The translations under genes and the position numbers were made by a program. The notes beneath the pieces are model-generated. The model worked only from the letters and a program-made list of their open reading frames with translations, ran no database searches and had not been told where the DNA came from. A stretch of 64,000 nucleotides of DNA from Parazoarcus communis (GTDB taxonomy: Bacteria; Pseudomonadota; Gammaproteobacteria; Burkholderiales; Rhodocyclaceae). Positions 20,399-30,249 of the stretch are shown here, in pieces (positions within the stretch are counted from its first letter, which is position 1; every line of letters starts with the position of its first letter). The DNA is taken from the NCBI RefSeq assembly GCF_003111665.1, contig NZ_CP022188.1, positions 2,790,001-2,854,000 of the forward strand, given 5' to 3'.

Positions 20399-21565
20399 CT
20401 AGAGAATCGGCGTGTCCTTTTCGCCGCGTTCGTACACCACGTTGGCACGGCCGACCAGCAGCGGATCGAGTGGGCCGATTCGGTCGAGGTCCTTGTTGGA
20501 GTAGGGCAGTTTGTGGAGGACGTAGCGCATTGCGTTCAGGCGCGCGCGTTTCTTGCAGTCGGACTTCACGACCGTCCACGGCGCGTCTGCGGTGTCGGTA
20601 TAGAAGAACATCGCTTCCTTGGCCTTGGTGTAGTCGTCCCACTTGTCGAGGGAGGCAAGGTCGATCGGTGAAAGTTTCCACTGCTTGAGCGGATGAGATT
20701 CGCGTTCCTTGAAGCGGCGGCGCTGCTCTTCACGGCTGACCGAGAACCAGAACTTGATCAGGTGGATTCCGCTGCGCACCAGATTTCGTTCGAATTCGGG
20801 CACCTGACGCATGAACTCGCCGTATTCATCGTTGGTGCAGAAGTCCATGACTCGTTCGACGCCTGCACGGTTGTACCAGGAGCGATCGAACAGCACGATT
20901 TCGCCTGCCGTGGGCAGGTGCTGGATGTAACGCTGGAAATACCACTGGCCGCGTTCCAGTTCCGAAGGTTTTTCCAGCGCGACCACGCGCGCACCGCGCG
21001 GGTTGAGATGTTCCATGTAACGCTTGATGGTGCCACCCTTGCCGGCCGCATCGCGTCCCTCGAAAAGAATCACGACGCGCTGGCCGGTTTCCTTGACCCA
21101 GGCCTGAAGTTTCAGCAGTTCGACCTGAAGGCGGTACTTCTGTTTTTCGTAATTGCGTCGGGACATGAGGTTCTTGTACGGGTAGGCGCCGATGCGCCAG
21201 TCGACTGCGAGTTCGTCATCCGGACGGGTGGATGCCGGCGCGGGACTTCCACCAACGGCTAGCAGGGTCTTGCGCAGCAACTGTGCATCGTCGGGGGATG
21301 CACCGGCGAGAATGGCCTCCAGCGACTTTGTCACATCGCTCACGCTGGCGCCTGCAGCCTTTGAAAGGATATCGCCGACAGCCATTTCAGTGCTTCCACG
21401 CGCGCCCTCGACAGCCTGTTCGATCTCGAACTGTTCCAGTGAGAGCGCGTCCAGCTTCGGCGAGGTGTCCCCTTCACTGACTGGTCTAGGTTTGCGGCTT
21501 TTTCCAGGAGGGGTGATGCGGTTGCCCGATTTCTTTGTGGCCGGCTTCGACGGGTTTGCACTCAT
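20399..21565 (-). CDS. ppk2: Polyphosphate kinase 2 family protein
   Basis: PPK2 enzymes transfer phosphate between polyphosphate and nucleotides. The 388-aa protein has a Walker A motif GRDAAGKGG at about residues 170-178, the segment NPRGARVVAL, a Walker B-like LFDRSWYNRAGVE near 225-237 and the lid region RFKERESHPLKQWKLSPID. The roughly 125 residues before the catalytic domain are Lys/Ser/Ala-rich and low in conservation. AAGGAG precedes the ATG. Class (GDP, ADP or AMP preference) is not decidable by eye. It is a single-gene unit. Confidence 0.92.
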   Translation of the reverse strand: MSANPSKPATKKSGNRITPPGKSRKPRPVSEGDTSPKLDALSLEQFEIEQAVEGARGSTEMAVGDILSKAAGASVSDVTKSLEAILAGASPDDAQLLRKTLLAVGGSPAPASTRPDDELAVDWRIGAYPYKNLMSRRNYEKQKYRLQVELLKLQAWVKETGQRVVILFEGRDAAGKGGTIKRYMEHLNPRGARVVALEKPSELERGQWYFQRYIQHLPTAGEIVLFDRSWYNRAGVERVMDFCTNDEYGEFMRQVPEFERNLVRSGIHLIKFWFSVSREEQRRRFKERESHPLKQWKLSPIDLASLDKWDDYTKAKEAMFFYTDTADAPWTVVKSDCKKRARLNAMRYVLHKLPYSNKDLDRIGPLDPLLVGRANVVYERGEKDTPIL

Positions 21566-21735
21566 TGAGTCTCCTTTATGGTGTGCGCTGATCCTTTTCT
21601 GACTTTCATTCTATGACTTTGTGGCCCCGGGCGGCCGCAACAATGGCGCCGGCCTTGCGGCGTACCGCACATTATCAGAGGTCATTTTGTGTGCCGGTGG
21701 TTACAATTCGGCCATCTGCAACCAATCCCATGATG

Positions 21736-21754
21736 CCCGGCGGGTGACGCCGGG
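21736..21754 (+). other. Stem-loop just upstream of the esterase gene
   Basis: CCCGGCG / CGCCGGG with a 5-nt loop, ending 12 bases before the ATG at 21767. No Shine-Dalgarno motif is seen between the hairpin and the ATG, so the stem may influence translation of the esterase. The rest of the 200-base divergent region between ppk2 and this gene shows no element I can name with confidence. Confidence 0.4.
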
Positions 21755-21766
21755 TATGTATTAACC

Positions 21767-22717
21767 ATGCCACTTTCGCCCCAGGCTCAGTCTCTTCTCG
21801 ATATGGTGTATCGGGTCGGCGCCCCTCGTTTTCATGAGCTTACGCACCTTCAGGCACGTCATTCATTCCAGAAGCTGCAGTTCGCTTTTCGTCCGGAAGC
21901 GCCGGCCGTCGCATCCGTAACCGAGGTTCCTATCGCGCGTCCCGATGGCAGCGCACTGCTGGCGCGATACTACCGCCCGTTGCAGGCAAGTCCCGCCACG
22001 GTGCTCCCGCTGCTGATCTATTACCACGGCGGTGGCTGGTGCGTCGGCGATGTCGAAAGCTATGATGTGCTCTGCCGCGAGCTTGCGAATGGCAGCGGTT
22101 GCGCCGTGTTGTCGGTCGATTACCGTCTGGCACCTGAGCACCCTTTTCCAGCTGCAGTCAATGATGCACGCCTCGCGTTCGACTGGACTGTCGATCAGGC
22201 CGAGCTGCTCGCCATCGACCCGGCGAGAATCGCGTTTGGCGGCGACAGCGCGGGCGGAAATCTTTCGGTGGTCACCGCGCTGGCCCTGCGGGATGCGGGC
22301 GGGGTGACGCCGGCATTCGTGCTCCTCATCTATCCGAGTACCGAGATCCTGAGCGAACGCCCGTCGCGACAGCGCTACAGTGACGGGTTCTTTCTGGACA
22401 AGGAAAGTCTGGAGTGGTTTTTCATCCGCTATTTGCCTGACGGCAACACTGAGGACTGGCGTGCTTCGCCGATGCGTGCAAGCTCCCTTGCGGGCCTGCC
22501 CCCAATGTTGCTGATCTCTGCTGAGTGCGATCCGCTGGTCGACGACTGCGCAGCTTTTGCCGCGCGAGTGTCAGAAGAGGGGGGAGAAATCGAACAGTTT
22601 CGGGCCGAAGGCATGGTTCACGGCTTCATCACCCTGGGCAAGTTCTTCCCCGAGGCAAATCTCGCCGTGGCGCATGCCGCGGCAAGTCTGCGCAGCCGTA
22701 TGTACGGGCCGGCCTGA
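21767..22717 (+). CDS. Alpha/beta hydrolase, HSL-type carboxylesterase
   Basis: The 316-aa protein is a hormone-sensitive-lipase-family esterase. It has the oxyanion-hole motif HGGGW at about residue 87, the nucleophile motif GDSAGGN with Ser161, an acid Asp255 in ECDPLVDD and the catalytic His285 in MVHGF. The substrate is unknown; family members usually cleave short-chain esters. It is encoded alone and converges on the HDOD gene, the two stop codons being directly adjacent. Confidence 0.9.
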   Translation: MPLSPQAQSLLDMVYRVGAPRFHELTHLQARHSFQKLQFAFRPEAPAVASVTEVPIARPDGSALLARYYRPLQASPATVLPLLIYYHGGGWCVGDVESYDVLCRELANGSGCAVLSVDYRLAPEHPFPAAVNDARLAFDWTVDQAELLAIDPARIAFGGDSAGGNLSVVTALALRDAGGVTPAFVLLIYPSTEILSERPSRQRYSDGFFLDKESLEWFFIRYLPDGNTEDWRASPMRASSLAGLPPMLLISAECDPLVDDCAAFAARVSEEGGEIEQFRAEGMVHGFITLGKFFPEANLAVAHAAASLRSRMYGPA

Positions 22718-23590
22718 TCAGCCGCAAACGGCAGCAAGCATTTCCATCTTTCCGGCACGTGCAGCGTCGAGCAGGGCGTCAAGCTTGTCCTTCTCGATGC
22801 CGGCGATGCAGGAGTCGAACAGCTCTGGGCGGCGCTGAATGCCAAGTGCCGAGTCGAAGGGGTTCGGCGTTTCGGCTGCAAGCGAGGCCACGAAAACGAG
22901 ATCGGCGAGGTTTTCCGGGGGCCAGGAGCCACCATAAGGATTTTCATACTCGAACGCGTCGAGCACGTCTTCAGGCAACTCGAAGACTTCGAGAATTGCA
23001 CGACCAACCGGTTCGTTCCAGACCGAAACGAATTCGGCGAAACGTTCGAGGTTTTCTTCCAGAGCAGGGTAGGCCGAAGCGCGAGCGAGCAGGAAGAACT
23101 GTCCGATATCGACCATCATGCCAGCAAGCATGGCGGTATCCGGATTCACGGTGCGCAGGTGGCGTGCGAGGGCATAGGACCACGACGCCACATCGACTGA
23201 ATGCATCCACAGCCCGCTCGCGATCAGGCGCATGTGTTTGGAGCGATGGTCTTGCGAGAGTTGCTCTGCTGCGACGGCGAAGGCGAGGCAGCGCAGTGAT
23301 GCCAACCCGATGCGCTTGACGGCGGTATTGACGTCTGCGATGCGCGAGCCGTAGGGATTGAGCAGGACGGCATTGGCCATGCGGACGGCCTTTGCACTGA
23401 GGACAGGCTCGGCCTTGACCACCGAGGCAATTGCGTCGAGCGATGAGTCGGGGTCGTCGGCGAGGCGCTTGACTCTCAATGACACGTCGAGCGAGGTCGG
23501 AAAGTTCAGTCGTCCGTCTTCGAGCTCGGCTTCGATCTGCTCAGAGAAGGCCTGTGCCTGCGCGTCAAAGTCTTGCATCTTGCTTTCCAT
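22718..23590 (-). CDS. HDOD domain signalling protein
   Basis: A 290-aa protein with one HDOD domain, a degenerate HD-phosphohydrolase-like fold used in bacterial signalling. The region FPTSLDVSLRVKRLADDPDSS, the helix with KAEPVLSAKAVRMANAVLLN (in part) and GLASLRCLAFAVAAEQL are characteristic. The HD catalytic pair is not intact, as usual in this family. There is no output domain. ATG 23590 or the second ATG at 23578 may be used; the latter has GGAAAG upstream. Confidence 0.82.
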   Translation of the reverse strand: MESKMQDFDAQAQAFSEQIEAELEDGRLNFPTSLDVSLRVKRLADDPDSSLDAIASVVKAEPVLSAKAVRMANAVLLNPYGSRIADVNTAVKRIGLASLRCLAFAVAAEQLSQDHRSKHMRLIASGLWMHSVDVASWSYALARHLRTVNPDTAMLAGMMVDIGQFFLLARASAYPALEENLERFAEFVSVWNEPVGRAILEVFELPEDVLDAFEYENPYGGSWPPENLADLVFVASLAAETPNPFDSALGIQRRPELFDSCIAGIEKDKLDALLDAARAGKMEMLAAVCG

Positions 23591-23699
23591 CCAGCATGAG
23601 GTTGCTGCAGTTTAGCGCGGGTGGCAGGAACGAGGGAGTATCGAGGCGAAATTCCCCCGCCCTTTGCTGCAGTTTGCGCTGCCTGCGTCGGCCCCGGGC

Positions 23700-24308
23700 T
23701 CAGCGTGCCGGTTGATGGAGGATGGCCTTGCCGTTTTCCAGCCGTTCGACCTGGGCCAGCGTGGCGACGGGTACTTCGAGCGCGGCGATGGACTCATGTC
23801 CAAGCTTGAAACGCTTTTCGACCACAAAGCCTGCGCCGAGCACCACCGCTCCTGCCTCGCGGGCCATCTCGACCAGCGCAACTGCGGTACGGCCATTGGA
23901 GAGGAAGTCGTCAACGATTACGACACGCGCGCCCGGCTGGATGTAGCGTTGGGACAGCACGAGCTTGGTTTCGCCGCCCTTGGTCGGCGACGGGATGACA
24001 CGGGAGATGAAAGGCGATTCGACCTGCGGTGCGTATTTTTTTGCATACACGAGGGGGACGTTCAGGGCCTGTGCCACGACCAGTCCCGGGGCGATACCGC
24101 TGGCTTCTGCGGTCAGGATCACCGAAGGCTGGTAGGCGGAGAGACGGCGGGCAAGCTCGCGGCCCAGCTCCATGATGAATGCGGGCTCGATACGGTGATT
24201 CAGAAAATGATCGATCTTCAGAATCTGGTCACCAATGATCGTTGCTTCGCTCTCGATCCGGGATACCAGCGGGCCATAGGGGGCGTTGAGTTCGGTGTAA
24301 TTGGTCAT
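23700..24308 (-). CDS. xpt: Xanthine/purine phosphoribosyltransferase
   Basis: Type I phosphoribosyltransferase for purine salvage: base plus PRPP gives nucleotide. The 202-aa protein has the PRPP-binding motif VVIVDDFLSNGRTA at about residues 129-142, and the segments TAEASGIAPG and YAKKYAPQ that resemble Bacillus-type xanthine phosphoribosyltransferase more than adenine Apt. I chose ATG 24308 because it gives family length; a longer frame to 24434 adds an unconserved stretch. It is divergent from the export operon. Confidence 0.83.
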   Translation of the reverse strand: MTNYTELNAPYGPLVSRIESEATIIGDQILKIDHFLNHRIEPAFIMELGRELARRLSAYQPSVILTAEASGIAPGLVVAQALNVPLVYAKKYAPQVESPFISRVIPSPTKGGETKLVLSQRYIQPGARVVIVDDFLSNGRTAVALVEMAREAGAVVLGAGFVVEKRFKLGHESIAALEVPVATLAQVERLENGKAILHQPAR

Positions 24309-24420
24309 GTAGCAGGCTCGTGAACGGAAATGCCCCGAGACTCGGGGCCGGACGGCGCATTCTAGCGCACGGGGAGGAGCCTGCCGACCTGCAGCGGCAA
24401 AGCCGTTGTCTGCGCAATGT

Positions 24421-24434
24421 TTGATGAGCATCAA
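24421..24434 (+). promoter_or_regulatory. FNR/ANR-type box upstream of the yhiI-rbbA-yhhJ-like operon
   Basis: TTGATGAGCATCAA matches the FNR/ANR consensus TTGAT-N4-ATCAA without mismatch. A candidate -10 (TCAAAT, 24457-24462) starts 22 bases after the box, exactly the spacing of a class II promoter where the box is centred at -41.5. This predicts activation when oxygen is low by an FNR-family regulator; the gene for it is not in the window. Confidence 0.7.
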
Positions 24435-24444
24435 TGCAAGGTTT

Positions 24445-24466
24445 TGAATAATTCATTCAAATGAAT
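24445..24466. promoter_or_regulatory. Candidate TetR-family operator overlapping the -10
   Basis: Two overlapping perfect palindromes: TGAATAATTCA (24445-24455) and ATTCATTCAAATGAAT (24451-24466). The second covers the predicted -10 hexamer. A TetR-family gene is the last gene of the operon downstream, so it is the natural candidate to bind here. Binding is inferred from symmetry and position only. Confidence 0.5.
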
Positions 24467-24538
24467 GGCAACAGATGCCGGTCGGAACGCAATGCTTTGC
24501 GACCGGCACCACGCGCCACCCATTCAAGGGGATGCATC

Positions 24539-25525
24539 ATGGTTTCCCACGCTTCTTCGCACAAGTCAGCCTGGCTGGTGCTCGTTCTAGTCATCGCGCT
24601 TGCCGGTGCCGTCGCTGTCTGGCAGGGCATGGCGGCGTCCGAGTCGCAGCCCAATCTCGTGTCTGGCAACGGCCGCCTCGAGTCGACCTCCTACGATGTC
24701 GCAACCCGACTGTCGGGGCGTCTGATAGCGCTCGGTCCAAAGGAGGGCGATCTCGTTAAACAGGGTGATGAGCTTGCCCTGATCGACGCCCGCGATATAC
24801 AGGCGCAATTACTGCAGTCTGAGGCGCTGGTTCAGCAGGCCCGTCAGACCGCTGCGGAGGCGCGTGCGACCGTGTTCCGCTACCAGAGCGAACGTGCCCT
24901 CGCGGCGACCACACTGAAGCGCACGCAGGAACTGGTGGCACGCAAGTTCCTGTCACCGCAGCGGCTTGACCAGGACCGCAATGCGGTGCAACAGGCCGAT
25001 GCTGCGCTGGCTGCGAGCCGCCTGCGGGTGGAGGCTGCAGATGCTGCTGTGCTTGCCGCCGAGGCCAATGTGACCCGCATCCGCAGCAACCTGGACGACG
25101 CCCGGCTCGTGGCGCCGGTAAGCGGTCGGGTGCTGTACCGGCTTGCCGAACCCGGCGAAGTGCTGGCGTCCGGTGCGCGGGTGCTGACCGTGCTCGATCC
25201 GTCTGATGTCTTCATGACCGTATTCGTGCCTGCGGAGACGGCAGGTCAGGTGCAGTTGGGTGCCGAGGCGCGCCTGCAGGTCGATGCGCTTGGAGCGGAA
25301 GCGGTGCCTGCTCGGGTCAGCTTCGTAGCCGAGCGTGCGCAATTCACGCCGCGCGAGGTCGAAACCCGAAATGAGCGCGAGAAGCTCATGTTCAGGGTCA
25401 AGCTCCAGCTCGATGCCGACTGGCTTGCCGCCCATCCCGATGTGATCAAGCCGGGGATGCCGGCAGTGGGCTGGTTGCGCCTCGATGCCACGCTGCCCTG
25501 GCCAGACAGCCTGCCCGCGAGGTAA
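24539..25525 (+). CDS. HlyD-type membrane fusion protein (YhiI-like)
   Basis: Periplasmic adaptor of an ABC export system. The 328-aa product has an N-terminal signal-anchor helix (about residues 12-32), the first half-lipoyl strand with [21 protein letters not shown], a coiled-coil hairpin around residues 85-180 rich in Gln/Ala/Arg, and the second lipoyl half [27 protein letters not shown] lies upstream of ATG 24539. It is followed after 4 bases by the RbbA-like gene, an order that matches E. coli yhiI-rbbA-yhhJ. Confidence 0.88.
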   Translation: MVSHASSHKSAWLVLVLVIALAGAVAVWQGMAASESQPNLVSGNGRLESTSYDVATRLSGRLIALGPKEGDLVKQGDELALIDARDIQAQLLQSEALVQQARQTAAEARATVFRYQSERALAATTLKRTQELVARKFLSPQRLDQDRNAVQQADAALAASRLRVEAADAAVLAAEANVTRIRSNLDDARLVAPVSGRVLYRLAEPGEVLASGARVLTVLDPSDVFMTVFVPAETAGQVQLGAEARLQVDALGAEAVPARVSFVAERAQFTPREVETRNEREKLMFRVKLQLDADWLAAHPDVIKPGMPAVGWLRLDATLPWPDSLPAR

Positions 25526-25529
25526 TGCC

Positions 25530-28310
25530 ATGTCTGCCGCACTCGACCATCCTCCCGTTGCCCGCCTGAGTGGCGTCACGCTGCGTTATCGTGCCTTGGC
25601 CGCGATCGAGGACATCGATCTCGAGGTTCCCGGAGGGTGCATGGCGGGCTTCATCGGGCCGGATGGCGTTGGCAAGTCATCACTGCTGGCCCTGCTCGCC
25701 GGCGCGCGAAAGATCCAGACGGGTGAGGTGGAGGTGCTCGGCGGTGACATGGGCGACCGCCATTTCCGCAGTCGGGTGCAGCCGCGTATTGCCTACATGC
25801 CGCAAGGTCTGGGGCGCAATCTTTACCCCACCCTGTCCGTGTTCGAGAACGTCGACTTCTTCGGCCGCCTGTTTGGCCAAGGCGCACAGGAGCGCGAGCG
25901 TCGCATCACCGAACTGCTTGCGGCGACCGGCCTGTCGCCCTTCCGTGATCGTCCTGCGGCCAAGCTTTCTGGCGGCATGAAGCAGAAGCTCGGGCTGTGC
26001 TGTGCGCTGATCCACGATCCCGACCTGTTGATCCTCGACGAGCCGACCACCGGCGTCGATCCCTTGTCACGCCGCCAGTTCTGGGAGTTGATCGACCGTA
26101 TCCGCAGCGGTCGTCCGGGCATGAGCGTGCTGGTGGCGACGGCCTATATGGAAGAGGCTGCGCGCTTCGACTGGCTGGCGGCGATGGACGACGGCAAGGT
26201 GCTCGGCTCGGGCAGCCCTGACGCACTGCGCGCCATGACCGGTAAGGACACGCTGGAAGAGGTGTTCATCGCCTTGCTGCCCGAAGCCCGGCGCGGCGCG
26301 CACCATGCGTTGACGATTCCGCCACGACCCGGGAATGACGATAACTGGGTGATCGAGGCCGAAGGCCTGACCCAGCGCTTCGGCGACTTCACCGCCGTCG
26401 ATCATGTGAGCTTCCGCATCGGCGAGGGCGAGATCTTTGGCTTTCTCGGCTCCAACGGTTGTGGCAAGACCACGACGATGAAGATGCTCACCGGCTTGCT
26501 GCCGCCGAGCGAAGGCAGTGCCCGACTGTTCGGGAAAGTCATCGACGCACACTCGCTCGAAACGCGGCGTCAGGTCGGCTACATGTCACAGGCATTCTCG
26601 CTGTACGGCGAGCTGACGGTACGTCAGAACCTCGATCTGCATGCGCATCTCTTCCATCTGCCGCGTGAGCGGATTGTGCCCCGGGTCGAATCGCTGCTGC
26701 AGCGCTTTGGGCTGGAAGAGCACGCCGACTCGGTTTCCGGGAATCTGCCACTTGGCATCCGTCAGCGTCTGTCGCTCGCCGTCGCGGTGGTGCACGAACC
26801 CCGGCTCCTGATCCTGGATGAACCCACATCCGGGGTCGATCCCGTGGCACGCGATGCATTCTGGGCGCTGCTGATCGAGCTGTCGCGCGAGCAGCGAGTG
26901 ACCATCTTCATCTCCACCCACTTCATGAACGAAGCCGAGCGCTGCGACCGCATCAGCCTGATGCACGCTGGCCGGGTGCTGGCCAGCGACACACCGGCAG
27001 CCCTCAAGGCCGCGCACGCAACCGACGTGCTGGAGACGGCCTTCATCGAAGTGCTGGAGGAGGCGATCGGCCCCGACAGCAGCAAGGCCGAGGCCCCTTC
27101 GCCGCAGGTCGCTGCCACAGCGAACGAGGTACTGACCCCACCCGTTGCAGCCACGGTTTCCGCAGCGGACGCCCGGCCCGCGGCGTTCAGCCTGAGACGG
27201 CTGCTTGGCTATGCCTACCGCGAGATGCTGGAGCTGCGCCGCGATCCGATCCGTCTCACCTTCGCGCTGCTGGGCTCGGTGTTGCTGATGCTGATTCTCG
27301 GTTTCGGCATCACGCTCGACGTCGAGAACCTGCGCTTCGCCGTGCTCGACCGCGACGACAGCCCGGAAAGCCGGATGGTGATCGAGAACATCGGCGGCAG
27401 CCGCTATTTCATCGAACAGCCGCCGATCCGGGATTCGGCCGAGCTCGACCGCCGCATGCAAAGCGGGGAGCTTGCGCTCGCGCTGGAGATCCCGGCCGGC
27501 TTCGGACGTGACCTGCGTCGGGGCGACGTGCCCAGCCTGGCGGCGTGGATCGATGGTGCCATGCCATTCCGTGGCGAGACCTTGCGCGGCTATGTGCTTG
27601 GCCTGCACGCGCAGACCATGGCGGAGCTTGTTGCCAGCCGCACTGGACGCCTGCCGGTGTCCTTGCCGGTGAGCATCGAAACCCGCTACCGCTACAACCA
27701 GGACTTCAAGAGCCTGAATGCGATGGTGCCGGCAGTGATCCCGTTGCTGCTGGTGTTCATTCCCGCCATCCTCACCGCCTTGTCGGTGGTGCGCGAGAAA
27801 GAGCTGGGCTCCATCACCAACCTTTACGTCACCCCCGTTACCCGGCTCGAGTTCCTGCTCGGCAAGCAACTGCCCTATGTCGGGCTGTCGATGGTCAGCT
27901 ACTTCGGCCTCGTGCTGCTGGCGGTGCTGGTGTTCCAGGTGCCGGTCAAGGGCAGCGTGCTGCTGCTCTCCGGCGCAGCGCTGATCTATGTCACCGCGAC
28001 CACCGGAATCGGACTGCTGGTTTCGAGTTTCACCCGTACCCAGATCGCTGCGCTCGCCGCCACCGCGATCCTGACCATGCTGCCGACCATCCAGTTTGCC
28101 GGCCTGACCGATCCGGTGTCCTCGCTCGACGGCTTCGGCCGGGTGGTGGGTGAGCTGTGGCCGGCAACCTATTTTCTGCTGATCAGCCGCGGCATCTTCA
28201 CCAAGGATCTGGGGCTCGCCAGCCTGCAGGGGCCGATCGGCATGCTGGTGCTGTTCGTGCCGGTTCTGATCGGGCTGTGCGTGCTCTTGCTCCGCAAGCA
28301 GGAGGATTGA
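25530..28310 (+). CDS. rbbA: ABC transporter with two ATPase domains fused to an ABC-2 permease (RbbA-like)
   Basis: A 926-aa fusion with two nucleotide-binding domains and one membrane domain. The first ATPase has Walker [10 protein letters not shown] at about 43-51, the signature LSGGMKQK and Walker [14 protein letters not shown]. The second has Walker [10 protein letters not shown] near 307-315, a degenerate signature region ([11 protein letters not shown]) and [14 protein letters not shown] linker near 530-555 is Ala/Pro-rich, then an ABC-2 permease with about six helices ends the protein. Length and architecture match E. coli RbbA (about 911 aa), described as a ribosome-associated ATPase; the export role is inferred from the MFP and permease partners. 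Confidence 0.88.
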   Translation: MSAALDHPPVARLSGVTLRYRALAAIEDIDLEVPGGCMAGFIGPDGVGKSSLLALLAGARKIQTGEVEVLGGDMGDRHFRSRVQPRIAYMPQGLGRNLYPTLSVFENVDFFGRLFGQGAQERERRITELLAATGLSPFRDRPAAKLSGGMKQKLGLCCALIHDPDLLILDEPTTGVDPLSRRQFWELIDRIRSGRPGMSVLVATAYMEEAARFDWLAAMDDGKVLGSGSPDALRAMTGKDTLEEVFIALLPEARRGAHHALTIPPRPGNDDNWVIEAEGLTQRFGDFTAVDHVSFRIGEGEIFGFLGSNGCGKTTTMKMLTGLLPPSEGSARLFGKVIDAHSLETRRQVGYMSQAFSLYGELTVRQNLDLHAHLFHLPRERIVPRVESLLQRFGLEEHADSVSGNLPLGIRQRLSLAVAVVHEPRLLILDEPTSGVDPVARDAFWALLIELSREQRVTIFISTHFMNEAERCDRISLMHAGRVLASDTPAALKAAHATDVLETAFIEVLEEAIGPDSSKAEAPSPQVAATANEVLTPPVAATVSAADARPAAFSLRRLLGYAYREMLELRRDPIRLTFALLGSVLLMLILGFGITLDVENLRFAVLDRDDSPESRMVIENIGGSRYFIEQPPIRDSAELDRRMQSGELALALEIPAGFGRDLRRGDVPSLAAWIDGAMPFRGETLRGYVLGLHAQTMAELVASRTGRLPVSLPVSIETRYRYNQDFKSLNAMVPAVIPLLLVFIPAILTALSVVREKELGSITNLYVTPVTRLEFLLGKQLPYVGLSMVSYFGLVLLAVLVFQVPVKGSVLLLSGAALIYVTATTGIGLLVSSFTRTQIAALAATAILTMLPTIQFAGLTDPVSSLDGFGRVVGELWPATYFLLISRGIFTKDLGLASLQGPIGMLVLFVPVLIGLCVLLLRKQED

Positions 28311-28313
28311 GTC

Positions 28314-29453
28314 ATGGCTGAAATCCGTCGTGGTCGACTTGCAAACATCGGGCGCCTTGGTGTCAAGGAGTTGCGCAGCCTTGCGGCCGATCGCATCTTG
28401 CTCATCGTCATCGTGTGGGCCTTCACGGTTGGCCTTTACGTTGCGGCAACCGGCATGTCGCGCGAGCTGCACAACGCGCCGGTCGCGGTCGTCGATGAGG
28501 ATGGTTCGCAGCTGTCGGCGCAGATTGTCGATGCGCTCTATCCGCCGTACTTCCGGGTGCCGCAATTGATCGACGCGAGCCGGATGGATGAGGGGCTCGA
28601 TCGCGGCGAGTACTCGTTCGCCATCGTTATTCCTGCCCACTTTCAGCGCGATCTGGTGGCCGGCAGGCAGCCGGTGGTACAGCTCAACATCGACGCCACC
28701 ATCATGTCGCAGTCCTTCATCGGTTCGGGCTACATCCAGAGCATCATCGCCGGTGAAGTGATCAACTTTGTCGGTCACGGTGCGGACGTGAGTGCGGTCT
28801 CGCCTGTGAAACTTTTGCCGCGGGTCCGCTTCAATCCCAATCTGAACGGGATGTGGTTCGGCGGCATGATGGAGGTCATCAACAACATCACCATGCTGTC
28901 CATCATTCTGGTCGGAGCCGCATTCATCCGTGAGCGCGAGCACGGCACGCTTGAGCACCTGCTGGTGATGCCCCTGAGTGCATTCGAGATCATGGCGGCC
29001 AAGGTCTGGGCCAACGGGCTGGTTGTATTACTGGCAGCAAGCGTCGGCCTGCTCGTGGTCGTGCACCGTCTGCTTGAAGTGCCGATCGCGGGTTCGGTTC
29101 CACTGTTCCTGCTGGCCGCGGCGCTCTATCTGTTTTCCACCGCTTCGATCGGCATCTTTCTCGGCACCCTGGCGCGCTCGATGCCGCAGTTCGGCCTGCT
29201 GATCATCCTGGTGATCATCCCGCTGCAACTGCTGTCGGGCGGGGTGACGCCGCAGGAGAGCATGCCGGTGCTGGTGCAGCAGGTGATGACGGTCGCGCCA
29301 ACACCGCATTTCATCAAGCTTGCTCAAGGGGTGCTCTACCGTGGCGCGGGATTTGAGGCGGTGTGGCCACAGTTTCTTGCCATCGGCGTGATTGGCGCGG
29401 TGTTCTTTGCGGCCGCGCAGCATCGCTTCCGCAAATCGGTGACGCAGGGCTGA
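28314..29453 (+). CDS. ABC-2 type permease (YhhJ-like)
   Basis: Membrane subunit of the same export system. The 379-aa protein has one N-terminal helix (about residues 27-47), a large periplasmic domain, then five helices from about residue 180 to 370; GAAFIREREHGTLEHLLVMP is a typical ABC-2 permease segment. It starts 3 bases after the rbbA-like stop. Both its size and its position correspond to yhhJ in the yhiI-rbbA-yhhJ arrangement. Confidence 0.88.
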   Translation: MAEIRRGRLANIGRLGVKELRSLAADRILLIVIVWAFTVGLYVAATGMSRELHNAPVAVVDEDGSQLSAQIVDALYPPYFRVPQLIDASRMDEGLDRGEYSFAIVIPAHFQRDLVAGRQPVVQLNIDATIMSQSFIGSGYIQSIIAGEVINFVGHGADVSAVSPVKLLPRVRFNPNLNGMWFGGMMEVINNITMLSIILVGAAFIREREHGTLEHLLVMPLSAFEIMAAKVWANGLVVLLAASVGLLVVVHRLLEVPIAGSVPLFLLAAALYLFSTASIGIFLGTLARSMPQFGLLIILVIIPLQLLSGGVTPQESMPVLVQQVMTVAPTPHFIKLAQGVLYRGAGFEAVWPQFLAIGVIGAVFFAAAQHRFRKSVTQG

Positions 29454-29469
29454 ATGGGGAGGACAGATC

Positions 29470-30123
29470 ATGACCTCGAATGACCGGGCATTGCCGGAGG
29501 TTCCCGGCGAAGCCACCCGTGCGCGGCTGGTTGCGGCCGGGCTTGAACTCTTTGGCAGCGGGGGTTACGACGCAGTCACCACGCGTTCGCTGGCAGCGCG
29601 CGCCGGGGTGAATCAGGCTGCAATCCCTTATCACTTCGGCGGCAAGCAGGGCGTCTACCTGGCGGTGGCCCAGTATCTGTGCGACGCCAATGGTGGCAAG
29701 ATCAGGGAGGCCGTCTTCACTGCGCGTTCGGGGCTCGAGGACCCCGGCGCGGACGTCGGTGCGCTGTTGGCCGACTTCATCGTTTCCTGTGTCGATATCG
29801 TTGCAGGCAGCGAGCAGGGGCTGCTTCACTATGCGTTCTTCGTGCGTGAGCAACTGTCGCCTTCGGCCGCCTTCGACATCATCTTCGATCAGATGCTGCT
29901 TCCGGTTCATCAACTGGTATGCGATCTCGTCGCTCACCTCAAGGGCGCAGCGTCGGACGCGGAGGAAACCATCTTGCTCGCACAGGCTTTTCTCGCACAG
30001 GTGTCGGGCTTCGTCACCGGGAGGCTGCTGATCCAGCGCCGCCTGAAGGCCGACGCGCTTGATCTCGGTGCCGTTCTCGGCACAGTTCGCAATTTTACGA
30101 TTGCCGCCGCTCGCGGGCTTTAA
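29470..30123 (+). CDS. TetR-family transcriptional regulator with DUF1956-type C-terminus
   Basis: 217-aa regulator with an N-terminal TetR helix-turn-helix (about residues 14-60: ARLVAAGLELFGSGGYDAVTTRSLAARAGV in part, then AIPYHFGGKQGVYLAVAQYL in part). The C-terminal half resembles the YbiH/CecR type (DUF1956), a group often linked to HlyD-ABC-2 export operons. It starts 16 bases after the permease gene and likely regulates the operon, perhaps through the palindromes at 24445-24466. Confidence 0.88.
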   Translation: MTSNDRALPEVPGEATRARLVAAGLELFGSGGYDAVTTRSLAARAGVNQAAIPYHFGGKQGVYLAVAQYLCDANGGKIREAVFTARSGLEDPGADVGALLADFIVSCVDIVAGSEQGLLHYAFFVREQLSPSAAFDIIFDQMLLPVHQLVCDLVAHLKGAASDAEETILLAQAFLAQVSGFVTGRLLIQRRLKADALDLGAVLGTVRNFTIAAARGL

Positions 30124-30249
30124 GCGCCGAAATCAACGGAACTTACGTGTCAGATCGACAGATGGCGCCCCGTTTTGGGCTGCTATTCTGGGCACACTGC
30201 CGCCACGCGCAAATCGCGACGTGGTGCGTCGACTGCAGGAGTGCGCGCA

